A stretch of DNA of 15,265 bases from an uncultured bacterium (lineage in GTDB: Bacteria; Planctomycetota; UBA1135; UBA2386), in the NCBI GenBank assembly GCA_938003515.1, contig CALKYL010000281.1:1-15265 (forward strand), written 5' to 3'. The position numbers and the translations under genes are program-made. The notes under the pieces were generated by a model. It made no database searches. It was not told the DNA's origin and worked only from the letters and a program-made list of their open reading frames with translations. Positions 7,052-14,580 of this stretch are shown here, piece after piece (within the stretch, counting starts at the first letter, position 1; every line of letters begins with the position of its first letter).

Positions 7052-7597
7052 ATGTCCAGAATCGGCAAGCTGCCAATCGAGGTGCCCAAGGGCGTGACGG
7101 TCGACGTCACCGCCGAGAAGGTCACCGTCAAGGGCCCGAAGGGCGAGCGCTCGATGCCGCTGCGCCGCGAGATCGGCGTGTCGCTCGACGGCTCGACGTT
7201 GACGGTCCAGCCGAAGACCGGCGGCCGCTTCGCGCACGCGATGCGCGGCACGACCCGCGCGCTGATCGCCAACATGATCACCGGGGTCACGACCGGCTTC
7301 GTCAAGAAGCTCGAGGTCAGCGGCGTCGGCTACGAGGTGGACCTCAAGGGCTCGACGCTCGTCATGAAGCTCGGCTTCAACATGCCGGTCAAGTTCGAGG
7401 TGCCGTCGACCGTCAAGGTCGAGTGCCCGACGCTGACGACGATCGTCGTCAGCGGCACGGACAACCAGCAGGTCGGGCAGGTCGCCAGCGAGATCCGCAA
7501 GCTGCGCAAGCCCGAGCCTTACAAGGGCAAGGGCATCAAGTACGAGAACGAGGTCATCAAGCGCAAGGCCGGCAAGGCGTTCGCGTCGGGCGGCTGA
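7052..7597 (+). CDS. rplF: Large ribosomal subunit protein L6
   Basis: L6 lies near the sarcin-ricin loop and factor-binding region of the 50S subunit. The 181 residues are typical. Markers are [17 protein letters not shown] at the start, [14 protein letters not shown], the central [20 protein letters not shown], and the C-terminal signature [20 protein letters not shown] with KAGKA. An AGGA site precedes the ATG. It sits in the standard order between rpsH and rplR. Confidence 0.97.
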   Translation: MSRIGKLPIEVPKGVTVDVTAEKVTVKGPKGERSMPLRREIGVSLDGSTLTVQPKTGGRFAHAMRGTTRALIANMITGVTTGFVKKLEVSGVGYEVDLKGSTLVMKLGFNMPVKFEVPSTVKVECPTLTTIVVSGTDNQQVGQVASEIRKLRKPEPYKGKGIKYENEVIKRKAGKAFASGG

Positions 7598-7632
7598 TCC
7601 CCGGGGCCGCAGCTACGAAGGGCACACAGACC

Positions 7633-8001
7633 ATGACTTCCACCAAGCAGAAGCACTCGGCGCGCCGCGGCAAGGCGCGGTCGTTGCGCAACCGCATGCG
7701 CCGCCGCACCGATCGGCCCAGGCTGTCGGTGTTCCGGAGCCTCAGCAACATCTCGGTGCAGATCATCGACGACCTGAAGGGGGCGACCCTCGCGGCGGCG
7801 TCGTCGCTCGAGAAGGACGTCAAGGGCGCGACGCAGGGCATGAACAAGACCGACGTCGCCAAGAAGGTCGGCGAGGTGCTGGCCGAGCGGGCCAAGAAGG
7901 CCGGCGTGACGAAGGTCGCGTTCGACCGCGGGTCCTACAAGTATCACGGTCGGGTGAAGGCCCTGGCCGACGGCGCGCGAGGCGCGGGCCTCGAGTTCTA
8001 G
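7633..8001 (+). CDS. rplR: Large ribosomal subunit protein L18
   Basis: L18 binds 5S rRNA with L5. The chosen ATG at 7633 gives 122 residues, the usual size, with AAGGG upstream; a longer frame from 7423 only reads through rplF in another frame. Seen motifs: [20 protein letters not shown], then [19 protein letters not shown] and the ending [20 protein letters not shown], matching the usual [16 protein letters not shown]. The N-terminal 25 residues are strongly basic. Confidence 0.96.
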   Translation: MTSTKQKHSARRGKARSLRNRMRRRTDRPRLSVFRSLSNISVQIIDDLKGATLAAASSLEKDVKGATQGMNKTDVAKKVGEVLAERAKKAGVTKVAFDRGSYKYHGRVKALADGARGAGLEF

Positions 8002-8013
8002 GAGCAGCAGCAC

Positions 8014-8526
8014 ATGGCCAAGGGCAACTACACTCTGGTTCCGATCGACGAGGCCCTGTCGGCCGACGTCGAGGACGACGTCGTCGCGATCAACCGCTCT
8101 GCGGCGGTGGTCAAGGGCGGCCGACGGTTCTCGTTCAGCGCGCTGACGGTCGTGGGCAACCGCAACGGCCTCGTCGGCGTCGGCTACGGCAAGGGCCGCG
8201 AGGTCCCGCTGGCGATCGAGAAGTCGGTGAAGGACGCGCGCAAGCAGATCATGCGCGTCGTGCGCGACGGCACGACGATCCCGCACGCCGTCGACGGCCG
8301 CTACTGCTCGACGAAGGTGCGGCTGCTGCCCGCCGCGCCGGGCACGGGCATCATCGCCGGCAAGGCGGTGCGCAAGGTGCTCGAGCGCGCCGGCATCAGC
8401 GACATCCTGACCAAGAACTACGGCTCGACGAACGCACTCAACGTCGTCAAGGCGACCATGATGGCCCTGAACCAGCTGCGCAGCCGCGAGCAGACGGCCG
8501 CGCTGCGAGGAGTGGAGATCGAATGA
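8014..8526 (+). CDS. rpsE: Small ribosomal subunit protein S5
   Basis: S5 helps set decoding fidelity and mRNA unwinding at the 30S entry. It has 170 residues. The N-terminal double-stranded-RNA-binding-like domain covers about residues 20-85, including VVKGGRRFSFSALTVVGN and GVGYGKGREVPLAIEKSV. The C-terminal domain has LLPAAPGTGIIAGKAVRKVL and NALNVVKATMMALNQL. AGGAG precedes the start. Its stop overlaps the rplO start as ATGA, so the usual rpmD gene between them is absent. Confidence 0.97.
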   Translation: MAKGNYTLVPIDEALSADVEDDVVAINRSAAVVKGGRRFSFSALTVVGNRNGLVGVGYGKGREVPLAIEKSVKDARKQIMRVVRDGTTIPHAVDGRYCSTKVRLLPAAPGTGIIAGKAVRKVLERAGISDILTKNYGSTNALNVVKATMMALNQLRSREQTAALRGVEIE

Positions 8527-9095
8527 ACCTCGCCGAAGCGAAGGCCCTCGGCCTCAAGTTCCCCGAGCGCAAGCGGGTCGGCCGCGGCGTCGGATCGGGT
8601 CTCGGCAAGACGTCGGGTCGCGGCCACAAGGGCGCGAAGGCGCGTTCGGGCTGGTCCCGCCGCATCGGCTGGGAGGGTGGCCAGATGCCGCTCTACCGCC
8701 GCTTGCCCAAGGTCGGCTTCAACAACAAGAACTTCGAGAAGGTCTTCACGATCGTCAACGTCCGCGACCTCGAGGTCTTCGACGCCGGTGCGGTCGTCGA
8801 CCTGAAGGCCGTGCTTCACAAGGGCCTGACGTCGAAGGAGAAGCACTCGGAGCTGTTCAAGATCCTCGGCGAGGGCGAGCTGACCAAGGCGTTGACGGTC
8901 AAGGTCGACGCGATCACCAAGACCGCGCGCGAGAAGATCGAGAAGGCCGGCGGCACGGTCGAGGTCAACGAGCGCCGCTCGCGTCGGCCGAAGTTCGTCG
9001 CCAAGGACGGCAGCCGCCGCGTGCCGGGCAAGCCGCGCATCCGCCGGGGCGGCGGCAAGGCCGCCGCCGCCGCGGCCGAGACCGAGGACACCTGA
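8523..9095 (+). CDS. rplO: Large ribosomal subunit protein L15, long C-terminal form
   Basis: L15 is a late-assembly 50S protein with a glycine-rich N-terminal arm. The arm is clear at about residues 19-43 (RVGRGVGSGLGKTSGRGHKG and onward), followed by GWEGGQMPLYRRLPKVGF. The globular part has ALTVKVDAITKTAREKIEKA and VEV. At 190 residues it exceeds the usual 145-150: after the normal end come about 40 residues rich in Arg/Lys and Gly, then Ala/Glu. The start overlaps rpsE by 4 bp and has GGAGTGGAG upstream. Confidence 0.95.
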   Translation: MNLAEAKALGLKFPERKRVGRGVGSGLGKTSGRGHKGAKARSGWSRRIGWEGGQMPLYRRLPKVGFNNKNFEKVFTIVNVRDLEVFDAGAVVDLKAVLHKGLTSKEKHSELFKILGEGELTKALTVKVDAITKTAREKIEKAGGTVEVNERRSRRPKFVAKDGSRRVPGKPRIRRGGGKAAAAAAETEDT

Positions 9096-9129
9096 GCCGG
9101 GGCGCGCCGGAGGGAGCAGCCGAACGAGC

Positions 9130-10482
9130 ATGAACCTGTCGACCACCAACCTGTTCAAGGTGCCCGAGATCCGGACGAAGATCCTGATCCCGATGGGCCT
9201 CTTGCTGGTCTACCGGATCGGGTTCTTCATCCCGCTCCCGGGCGTCAACTTCGACGAGGCCTTCAAGCAGATGGGCAGCGTCAGCGGCGTCGGCCGGCTG
9301 TTCGGCATGATGAACGTGCTGACCGGCGGTTCGCTGCAGAGCGCCACGCTGTTCTCGCTGGGCGTCATGCCCTACATCTCGGCGAGCATCATCTTCAGCC
9401 TGCTGACCAAGGCCGTGCCGGCGCTCGAGAAGATCGCCAAGGAGGGCGCGAGCGGCCAGCGGAAGATCAACCAGTACACGCGCCTCGCGACCGTCGGCAT
9501 CTGCCTGATCCAGTCGTGGTTCGTCATCGGCGGCGCGCTGAGCGCCGACGAGAGCCGGCTCTTGCACACCGGCGTGCGCGAGTGGTTCGCGCTCTACTGC
9601 GTCGTGGTGATGATCGCGCTGACGGCCGGGACGATGTTCATCATGTGGCTCGGCGAGCAGATCACCGAGCACGGCATCGGCAACGGCATCTCGCTGATCA
9701 TCATGGCCGGCATCATCGCCAACCTGTATCCGGCCCTGGGCACCTACACGAACATCGGCTTCGACACGCAGGCCTGGCAGAACCTGCTGCTGTTCTCGGG
9801 CGCGTGGGCGGTCACGGTCGTCGCCGTCGTCTACATGACGAAGGCGCAGCGGCGGATCCCCATCCAGCAGGCGAAGCAGGCGCGCGGCCGCCGCGTCTAC
9901 GGCGGGCAGAAGCACTTCCTGCCGTTCAAGGTCAACCAGGCCGGCGTCATGCCGATCATCTTCGGCTCGGCGCTCCTGATGGTGCCGGCCATGGTCGGCA
10001 CCGCGACCGGCAGCGCGTGGCTCGAGACGTCCTTCGGCCAGCAGCGCGGCTTCTGGTTCGTGACCACGTTCGCGGCGCTGATCTACTTCTTCGCCTACTT
10101 CTGGACGTCGATGATGTTCCAGCCGAACGAGATCGCGAAGAACCTGCAGGAGGGCGGCTCGTTCATCCCCGGCATCCGCCCGGGCAAGCCGACGGCGCAC
10201 TTCCTCGAGCAGACGATGGTGCGCATCACGCTCGTCGGCGCGACCTTCCTGTCGATCGTCGCGGTCATGCCGTCCCTGGTCAGCGGGACCGGCAGCACCG
10301 CCGACCAGGTCCTGATCTACTTCATGTCCGGCACGTCGATCCTGATCGTCGTCGGCGTCGCGCTCGACATGGTCGAGAAGCTCAACGCGCTGCTCGTCAT
10401 GCGCAACTACGAGGGCTTCCTGGCCGAGACGGGCGGCGAGGCCGCCGGGGCCGGCAGCGGGTGGGGCCGCCGTTCGAAGTGA
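9130..10482 (+). CDS. secY: Preprotein translocase channel subunit SecY
   Basis: SecY is the membrane channel through which proteins are exported or inserted; it works with SecE, SecG and SecA and docks on the ribosome near L23. The 450 residues contain about ten hydrophobic segments, the first near residues 17-37. Family signatures seen: GVMPYISASIIFSLL (78-92), the cytoplasmic WLGEQITEHGIGNGIS (173-188), the basic loop AQRRIPIQQAKQARGRR (239-255), SFIPGIRPG (344-352) and GTSILIVVGVALD (401-413). A strong GGAGGGAG site lies upstream. The protein ends in a short Gly/Ala-rich tail. It is the last gene of the spc block, 2 bp before adk. Confidence 0.97.
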   Translation: MNLSTTNLFKVPEIRTKILIPMGLLLVYRIGFFIPLPGVNFDEAFKQMGSVSGVGRLFGMMNVLTGGSLQSATLFSLGVMPYISASIIFSLLTKAVPALEKIAKEGASGQRKINQYTRLATVGICLIQSWFVIGGALSADESRLLHTGVREWFALYCVVVMIALTAGTMFIMWLGEQITEHGIGNGISLIIMAGIIANLYPALGTYTNIGFDTQAWQNLLLFSGAWAVTVVAVVYMTKAQRRIPIQQAKQARGRRVYGGQKHFLPFKVNQAGVMPIIFGSALLMVPAMVGTATGSAWLETSFGQQRGFWFVTTFAALIYFFAYFWTSMMFQPNEIAKNLQEGGSFIPGIRPGKPTAHFLEQTMVRITLVGATFLSIVAVMPSLVSGTGSTADQVLIYFMSGTSILIVVGVALDMVEKLNALLVMRNYEGFLAETGGEAAGAGSGWGRRSK

Positions 10483-10484
10483 CC

Positions 10485-11141
10485 ATGGCCGAGTCCCTCC
10501 GAGTGCGATGCGTGTTCCTCGGCGCCCCCGGCGCCGGCAAGGGCACGCAGGCCAAGCGCGTCGCCGAGGCGAAGCGCCTGGCCCACATCTCGACGGGGGA
10601 CATGCTCCGGGAGCAGGTCCGGTCCGGCTCCGCGCTCGGCGCCGAGGCCAAGTCCTTCATGGACGCCGGCAAGCTGGTCCCCGACCAGCTGATCATCGAC
10701 ATGGTCCGGCAGCGCATCCGCCAGCCGGACGCGGCCGCCGCCTGGATCCTGGACGGCTTCCCCCGTACACTCCCGCAGGCCGAAGCCCTGGACAGCAACC
10801 TGTCCGGCGCGGAGGCCCTGACGCACGTGATCTCGTTCGCCGTCCCCGAGGACGTCCTCGTCGGGCGCCTCGCCGGCCGTCGCACCTGCTCGAACTGCGG
10901 TGCCATCTGGCACGTCGAGCACCGCCCGACCGAGCAGGACGGCGTCTGTGATCGCTGCGGCGGCGAACTGGTCCAGCGCTCCGACGACCGCCCCGAGGCG
11001 GTCGGCAAGCGGCTGGAGGTCTACAAGTCCCAGACGGCGCCGCTGCTGGCGTACTACCGGGAACGGAACATCCTGCGGGAGATCGATGCCGATCGGTCTC
11101 CCGATGTCGTCCAAGAGGAGCTGCTGTCCCTGATGCAATGA
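10485..11141 (+). CDS. adk: Adenylate kinase, zinc-LID type
   Basis: Cytosolic adenylate kinase converts AMP and ATP to two ADP. The 218 residues from the ATG at 10485 contain the P-loop GAPGAGKGT (13-21), the AMP-site STGDMLR (36-42), DGFPRT (90-95), and a long LID domain with C135, C138, C155 and C158 in two CxxC pairs, the zinc-binding form. Catalytic and binding arginines are present around R128-R133 and in RSDDRPE (165-171). The long frame reaching back to 9516 is a shadow inside secY. It starts 2 bp after secY and overlaps infA by 4 bp; the map gene often found next is missing. Confidence 0.97.
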   Translation: MAESLRVRCVFLGAPGAGKGTQAKRVAEAKRLAHISTGDMLREQVRSGSALGAEAKSFMDAGKLVPDQLIIDMVRQRIRQPDAAAAWILDGFPRTLPQAEALDSNLSGAEALTHVISFAVPEDVLVGRLAGRRTCSNCGAIWHVEHRPTEQDGVCDRCGGELVQRSDDRPEAVGKRLEVYKSQTAPLLAYYRERNILREIDADRSPDVVQEELLSLMQ

Positions 11142-11368
11142 ACGCCGGCGACGAACGAGACGCTGTGAGCGAGCGCGCCACCGTGCTGGAGCCGCTCAAC
11201 AACGGACTGTTCCGCCTGCAGATGGAAGACGGCCGGATCGTCACGGCCCACGTCGCCAAGGACCTTCGCATGGCGCTGTCGCGCCTGTTGGTCGGCGACC
11301 CGGTGCTCGTCGACGTCAGTCCCTTCGACCCCGGCAAAGCCCGGATCTGCAAGCTGCTGGCCAGGTGA
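11138..11368 (+). CDS. infA: Translation initiation factor IF-1
   Basis: IF-1 is a small OB-fold protein that blocks the ribosomal A site during initiation. From the ATG at 11138 it has 76 residues, near the usual 72. The family pattern is seen in [20 protein letters not shown], then [19 protein letters not shown] and [16 protein letters not shown], which match the EPL-N, AH-x-G/K-x-R-M and G-D-x-V-x-V-x-x-S/P-Y/F-D blocks. The ATG overlaps the adk stop (ATGA). An in-frame GTG at 11165 would give 67 residues and is possible, since the first nine residues are not conserved; a GAGGAG lies rather far upstream of the ATG. Confidence 0.93.
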   Translation: MNAGDERDAVSERATVLEPLNNGLFRLQMEDGRIVTAHVAKDLRMALSRLLVGDPVLVDVSPFDPGKARICKLLAR

Positions 11369-11411
11369 GCGGCCCCGAATCGAAACCAACCCCACAAGAG
11401 CGAGAACTGTC

Positions 11412-11528
11412 GTGAAGGTCAGAGCCAGCGTCCGCCGCATCTGCGAGCACTGCAAGGTCGTCCGCCGCCGCGGCGTGGTGCGGGTCATCTGCACCAACCC
11501 GCGCCACAAGCAGCGGCAGGGCAAGTAA
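11412..11528 (+). CDS. rpmJ: Large ribosomal subunit protein L36
   Basis: L36 is the smallest 50S protein. The 38-codon frame opens with GTG and reads [19 protein letters not shown], with C11, C14, C27 and H32 as the zinc ligands, then ends [10 protein letters not shown] before TAA. This is a full-length zinc-binding form, essentially textbook from end to end. It lies 43 bp after infA and 24 bp before rpsM, its usual place at the head of the alpha block. Confidence 0.96.
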   Translation: MKVRASVRRICEHCKVVRRRGVVRVICTNPRHKQRQGK

Positions 11529-11552
11529 CGAGAGCACACGGGTCCAAGACCA

Positions 11553-11930
11553 ATGCCAAGACTCCTCGGCGTCGACATCCCGAACGAAAAGCGCATCGAC
11601 GTGGCGCTGCAGTACCTCTACGGCGTCGGTCCGCACGTGGCGCAGAAGTGCCTCGCGGACCTGGCGATCAACCCGTCGGTCCGCGCCAAGGACCTCAAGG
11701 ACGACGAGATCGCCAACATCGCCGGCTACCTCGAGCAGAACTTCCCGGTCGAGGGCGCCCTGCGCCGGCTGACGATGCAGAACATCAGCCGCCTGAAGGA
11801 CATCTACTGCTACCGGGGACTCCGGCACCGCCGCGGCCTGCCCGTGCGCGGCCAGCGCACGCGATGCAACGCGCGCACGCGGAAGGGGCCGAAGAAGACG
11901 GTGGCCAACAAGAAGATCTTGAGGAAGTGA
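11553..11930 (+). CDS. rpsM: Small ribosomal subunit protein S13
   Basis: S13 lies in the 30S head and contacts the P-site tRNA and 50S bridges. The 125 residues carry [31 protein letters not shown] (helix-two-turn-helix region), and the C-terminal tail [20 protein letters not shown] followed by [15 protein letters not shown]. The gene has no strong Shine-Dalgarno sequence; a GAGAG lies about 20 bases before the ATG. It is 16 bp upstream of rpsK. Confidence 0.97.
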   Translation: MPRLLGVDIPNEKRIDVALQYLYGVGPHVAQKCLADLAINPSVRAKDLKDDEIANIAGYLEQNFPVEGALRRLTMQNISRLKDIYCYRGLRHRRGLPVRGQRTRCNARTRKGPKKTVANKKILRK

Positions 11931-11946
11931 TCCGAGGACGCATTCG

Positions 11947-12336
11947 ATGAGCACCCCTGGCGAGAAGAAGAAGACGCGCGTGCGCAAGAACGTCGGCAAG
12001 GCCGTCGCGCACGTGAAGGCGTCGTTCAACAACACGATCATCACCGTCGTGGACACGGCCGGTCAGGTCATCGCCTGGGACTCCGCGGGCACGATCGGCT
12101 ACAAGGGCTCGCGCAAGAGCACGCCGTTCGCGGCCCAGCGCGCGGCCGAGAAGGTCGCCGACAAGTGCAAGAAGATGGGCGTGCACGAGATGGAGGTCCT
12201 GGTCCGGGGGCCCGGCTCGGGCCGCGAGTCGGCCATCCGCGCGCTCGCCAGCTCCGGCATCGACGTCAAGTCGATCGAGGACTGCACGCCCCTGCCCCAC
12301 AACGGCTGCCGGCCGCGCAAGCGCCGCCGCGTCTGA
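11947..12336 (+). CDS. rpsK: Small ribosomal subunit protein S11
   Basis: S11 forms part of the 30S platform near the E site and mRNA exit. The 129 residues include [54 protein letters not shown] and the ending [20 protein letters not shown], all diagnostic. GAGGA precedes the ATG. It lies between rpsM and rpsD as in most bacteria. Confidence 0.98.
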   Translation: MSTPGEKKKTRVRKNVGKAVAHVKASFNNTIITVVDTAGQVIAWDSAGTIGYKGSRKSTPFAAQRAAEKVADKCKKMGVHEMEVLVRGPGSGRESAIRALASSGIDVKSIEDCTPLPHNGCRPRKRRRV

Positions 12337-12387
12337 TCCCGCGCCCGCTCCCGAGACGACCCGTCCCACAGCGACCACACACCCCCC

Positions 12388-13011
12388 ATGGCACGTAACG
12401 ACACCAACGTCTGCAAGCTCTGCCGCCGCGAGGGCGTCAAGCTGTTCCTGAAGGGGCAGCGATGCTTCTCGGAGAAGTGCGCCGTCAACCGCCGCAACTA
12501 CCCCCCGGGTCAGCACGTGCGCCCCAAGAAGGGCACCGACTACGGCCTGCAGCTGCGCGAGAAGCAGAAGTGCAAGCGCATCTACGGGGTGCTCGAGCGC
12601 CAGTTCCAGCACTACTTCTCGATCGCGCAGCGCCAGAAGGGCAACACGGGCGAGAACCTGCTGGTCCTGATGGAGCGGCGACTCGACAACGTGCTCTTGA
12701 GCCTCGGCCTCGCCTTCTCGCGCTTCGACGCCCGGCAGATGGTCGCGCACGGCCACGTCTACGTGAACCGGCGCCGCCTCGACATCCCGAGCTACCTCGT
12801 GCGCGCCGGCGACGAGATCGAGGTCCGCGGCAAGGACAAGATCAAGAAGAAGGCGGAAGGCGCCATCGAGATGAACAAGGGCCGGCCGCTGCCCGCGTGG
12901 CTCGAGGCGACGCCCGCCGATCTCAAGGGACGTGTCATCCAGCTTCCCAAGCGCGAGGACGTCAGCGTCGAACTCAACGAGCAGCTCATCGTCGAGCTGT
13001 GTTCCAAGTAG
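12388..13011 (+). CDS. rpsD: Small ribosomal subunit protein S4, zinc-binding form
   Basis: S4 nucleates 30S assembly; in E. coli it represses the alpha operon. It has 207 residues. Four cysteines near the N-terminus (C9, C12, C26, C31) form the zinc site known from Thermus-type S4. The S4 RNA-binding domain is at about residues 97-155: ERRLDNVLLSLGLAFSRFDA, then RQMVAHGHVYVNRRRLDIPS. The C-terminus ends LNEQLIVELCSK. There is no Shine-Dalgarno sequence, only a C-rich stretch just before the ATG, following a 51-bp spacer after rpsK. Confidence 0.97.
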   Translation: MARNDTNVCKLCRREGVKLFLKGQRCFSEKCAVNRRNYPPGQHVRPKKGTDYGLQLREKQKCKRIYGVLERQFQHYFSIAQRQKGNTGENLLVLMERRLDNVLLSLGLAFSRFDARQMVAHGHVYVNRRRLDIPSYLVRAGDEIEVRGKDKIKKKAEGAIEMNKGRPLPAWLEATPADLKGRVIQLPKREDVSVELNEQLIVELCSK

Positions 13012-13047
13012 CCCGGCCGCGCCCGGCGGGTCGACAGGAGAATCCAC

Positions 13048-14046
13048 ATGCGTATTCGTTGGCGTAACTTCGAGTTGCCGTCGCAGGTCCGGCTGGAGCG
13101 CGAGAGCGCGACGCCGCAGTACGGCCGCTTCGTCGTCGAGCCCTTCGAGAAGGGTTTCGGCACGACGATCGGCAACGGGCTGCGGCGCGTCCTGCTGTCG
13201 TCGATCGAGGGCACCGCGGTCACGTGGGTGCGCATCGACGGCGTCGTGCACGAGTTCTCGACGATCCAGGGCGTGCTCGAGGACGTCACGCAGATCGTGC
13301 TCAACATCAAGAAGCTGCGCGTCAAGCTGCACACCGACGCGCCGACGACGCTGCGGCTCGACGTCAGCCAGAAGGGCGAGGTGCTCGCCGACAAGATCGA
13401 AGGCGACCACAACGTCGAGATCGCGAACCCCGAGCTCAAGATCTGCACCCTGACGGAGGACGTGCGCTTCTACTGCGAGATGCAGGTGCGCAAGGGCCGT
13501 GGCTACGTCACTGCCGAGGAGAACGTCGCCGACGACCTCGAGATCGGCACGATCCCCGTCGACTCGATCTTCAGCCCGGTGCACCGGGTGCGCTACGCGA
13601 TCGAGAACACGCGCGTCGGCAAGTCGACCGACTACGACCGCCTGGTGCTCGAGATCTGGACCGACGGCACGGTGTCGCCGGAGATGGCGCTGGTCGAGGC
13701 CAGCAAGATCTACCGCAAGCACCTGAACCCGTTCGTCCAATACTTCGAGATGAAGGAGGACCTCGCCGTCGAAGGCGGCGTGCTCGCGCCCGAGGGCGAC
13801 GAGAGCGCGCGTCGTCGCGAGATGGTGGACCTGCTCAACAAGTCGATCGACATGCTGGAGCTGTCGGTGCGCTCGAAGAACTGCCTGGACAGCGAGAACG
13901 TCGCGTCGATGCGCGACCTCGTGCAGATGACCGAGCCCGAGCTGCTGAAGGTCCGCAACTTCGGCAAGACCTCGCTGAAGGAGGTCAAGAGCAAGCTCGC
14001 GGCCCTCGGCCTGTCGCTCGGGATGAACGTCGAGGAATACAAGTAG
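13048..14046 (+). CDS. rpoA: RNA polymerase alpha subunit
   Basis: Alpha dimerises to scaffold the polymerase and its C-terminal domain reads upstream promoter DNA and regulators. The 332 residues comprise an N-terminal assembly domain with EPFEKGFGTTIGNGLRRVLL (31-50) and a C-terminal domain from about 265, with LELSVRSKNCLDSENV (270-285), the NFGKTSLKEVKSKL helix-hairpin-helix region and LGLSLGM near the end. R275 and N278 correspond to the DNA-contacting R265 and N268 of E. coli alpha. An AGGAG lies before the ATG. Its TAG stop is inside a 2 x 8-bp direct duplication. Confidence 0.98.
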   Translation: MRIRWRNFELPSQVRLERESATPQYGRFVVEPFEKGFGTTIGNGLRRVLLSSIEGTAVTWVRIDGVVHEFSTIQGVLEDVTQIVLNIKKLRVKLHTDAPTTLRLDVSQKGEVLADKIEGDHNVEIANPELKICTLTEDVRFYCEMQVRKGRGYVTAEENVADDLEIGTIPVDSIFSPVHRVRYAIENTRVGKSTDYDRLVLEIWTDGTVSPEMALVEASKIYRKHLNPFVQYFEMKEDLAVEGGVLAPEGDESARRREMVDLLNKSIDMLELSVRSKNCLDSENVASMRDLVQMTEPELLKVRNFGKTSLKEVKSKLAALGLSLGMNVEEYK

Positions 14047-14055
14047 CCAAGTAGC
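14040..14055 (+). repeat. 8-bp tandem duplication over the rpoA stop
   Basis: CAAGTAGC is present twice in a row (14040-14047, 14048-14055). The first copy contains the last lysine codon and TAG stop of rpoA; the second repeats a TAG in a different frame. It is short and could be chance, but resembles the stop-codon-copying repeats after rpsJ and rplP. Confidence 0.6.
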
Positions 14056-14093
14056 GACGCGCCGCCCGTCGGGCGCCGTCGAGGAACGCCACC

Positions 14094-14546
14094 ATGAAGC
14101 ACAAGGTCGCCGGCAAGACCCTGAACCGCAACTCTGCGCACCGCAAGGCGCTGCGCATGAACTTCACCGTGTCCGTGATCAAGCACGAGCGCGTCGTCAC
14201 GACCCTGGCGAAGGCCAAGGCGCTGCGGCCGTTCGTCGAGAAGATGATCACGCTCGCGAAGAAGGGCGACGACTCGACGCGCTTGCACCGCATCCGGCAG
14301 GCGGTTTCCCACCTGCAGGACAAGGCGGCCGTGAAGAAGCTGTTCGACGAGATCGGGCCGCGCTTCGCCAACCGTCCGGGCGGCTACACCCGCATCCTCC
14401 GGCTGGCCGACCACCGCGTCGGCGACGGCGGCCAGAAGGCGATCCTCGAGCTCGTGGACAACGACGTGCTCGAGCGCCAGATCAAGGCCGCCGAAGAGGC
14501 CGAGGCCGAGGTCTCCGAGGAGCGCGAGGCCGGCGCCGGCGCCTGA
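14094..14546 (+). CDS. rplQ: Large ribosomal subunit protein L17
   Basis: L17 lies near the tunnel exit of the 50S subunit. The 150 residues include the family core of about 115: MKHKVAGKTLNRNSAHRKAL at the N-terminus, VVTTLAKAKALRPFVEKMIT, and FANRPGGYTRILRLADHRVG with AILELVD. The last 30 or so residues are an Ala/Glu-rich tail. GAGGAA precedes the ATG. A 47-bp spacer after rpoA contains an imperfect GC hairpin (about 14060-14078). It is the last gene of the cluster. Confidence 0.97.
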   Translation: MKHKVAGKTLNRNSAHRKALRMNFTVSVIKHERVVTTLAKAKALRPFVEKMITLAKKGDDSTRLHRIRQAVSHLQDKAAVKKLFDEIGPRFANRPGGYTRILRLADHRVGDGGQKAILELVDNDVLERQIKAAEEAEAEVSEEREAGAGA

Positions 14547-14580
14547 CCGGTCCCCGCGGGCAGGTCGCTCCCGGTCACCT

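Noticed and set aside
11785..13740. A 651-codon open frame on the minus strand across rpsM, rpsK, rpsD and rpoA.
   Set aside because: It is antisense to four unmistakable genes. Long antisense frames are expected when third codon positions are almost always G or C, and the translation has a skewed Arg/Ala/Asp/Leu composition without any recognisable domain.
298..14546. A hidden novel defence, mobile or metabolic system within the cluster.
   Set aside because: Every coding stretch is accounted for by a known housekeeping family, and no gap exceeds 130 bp after the leader.
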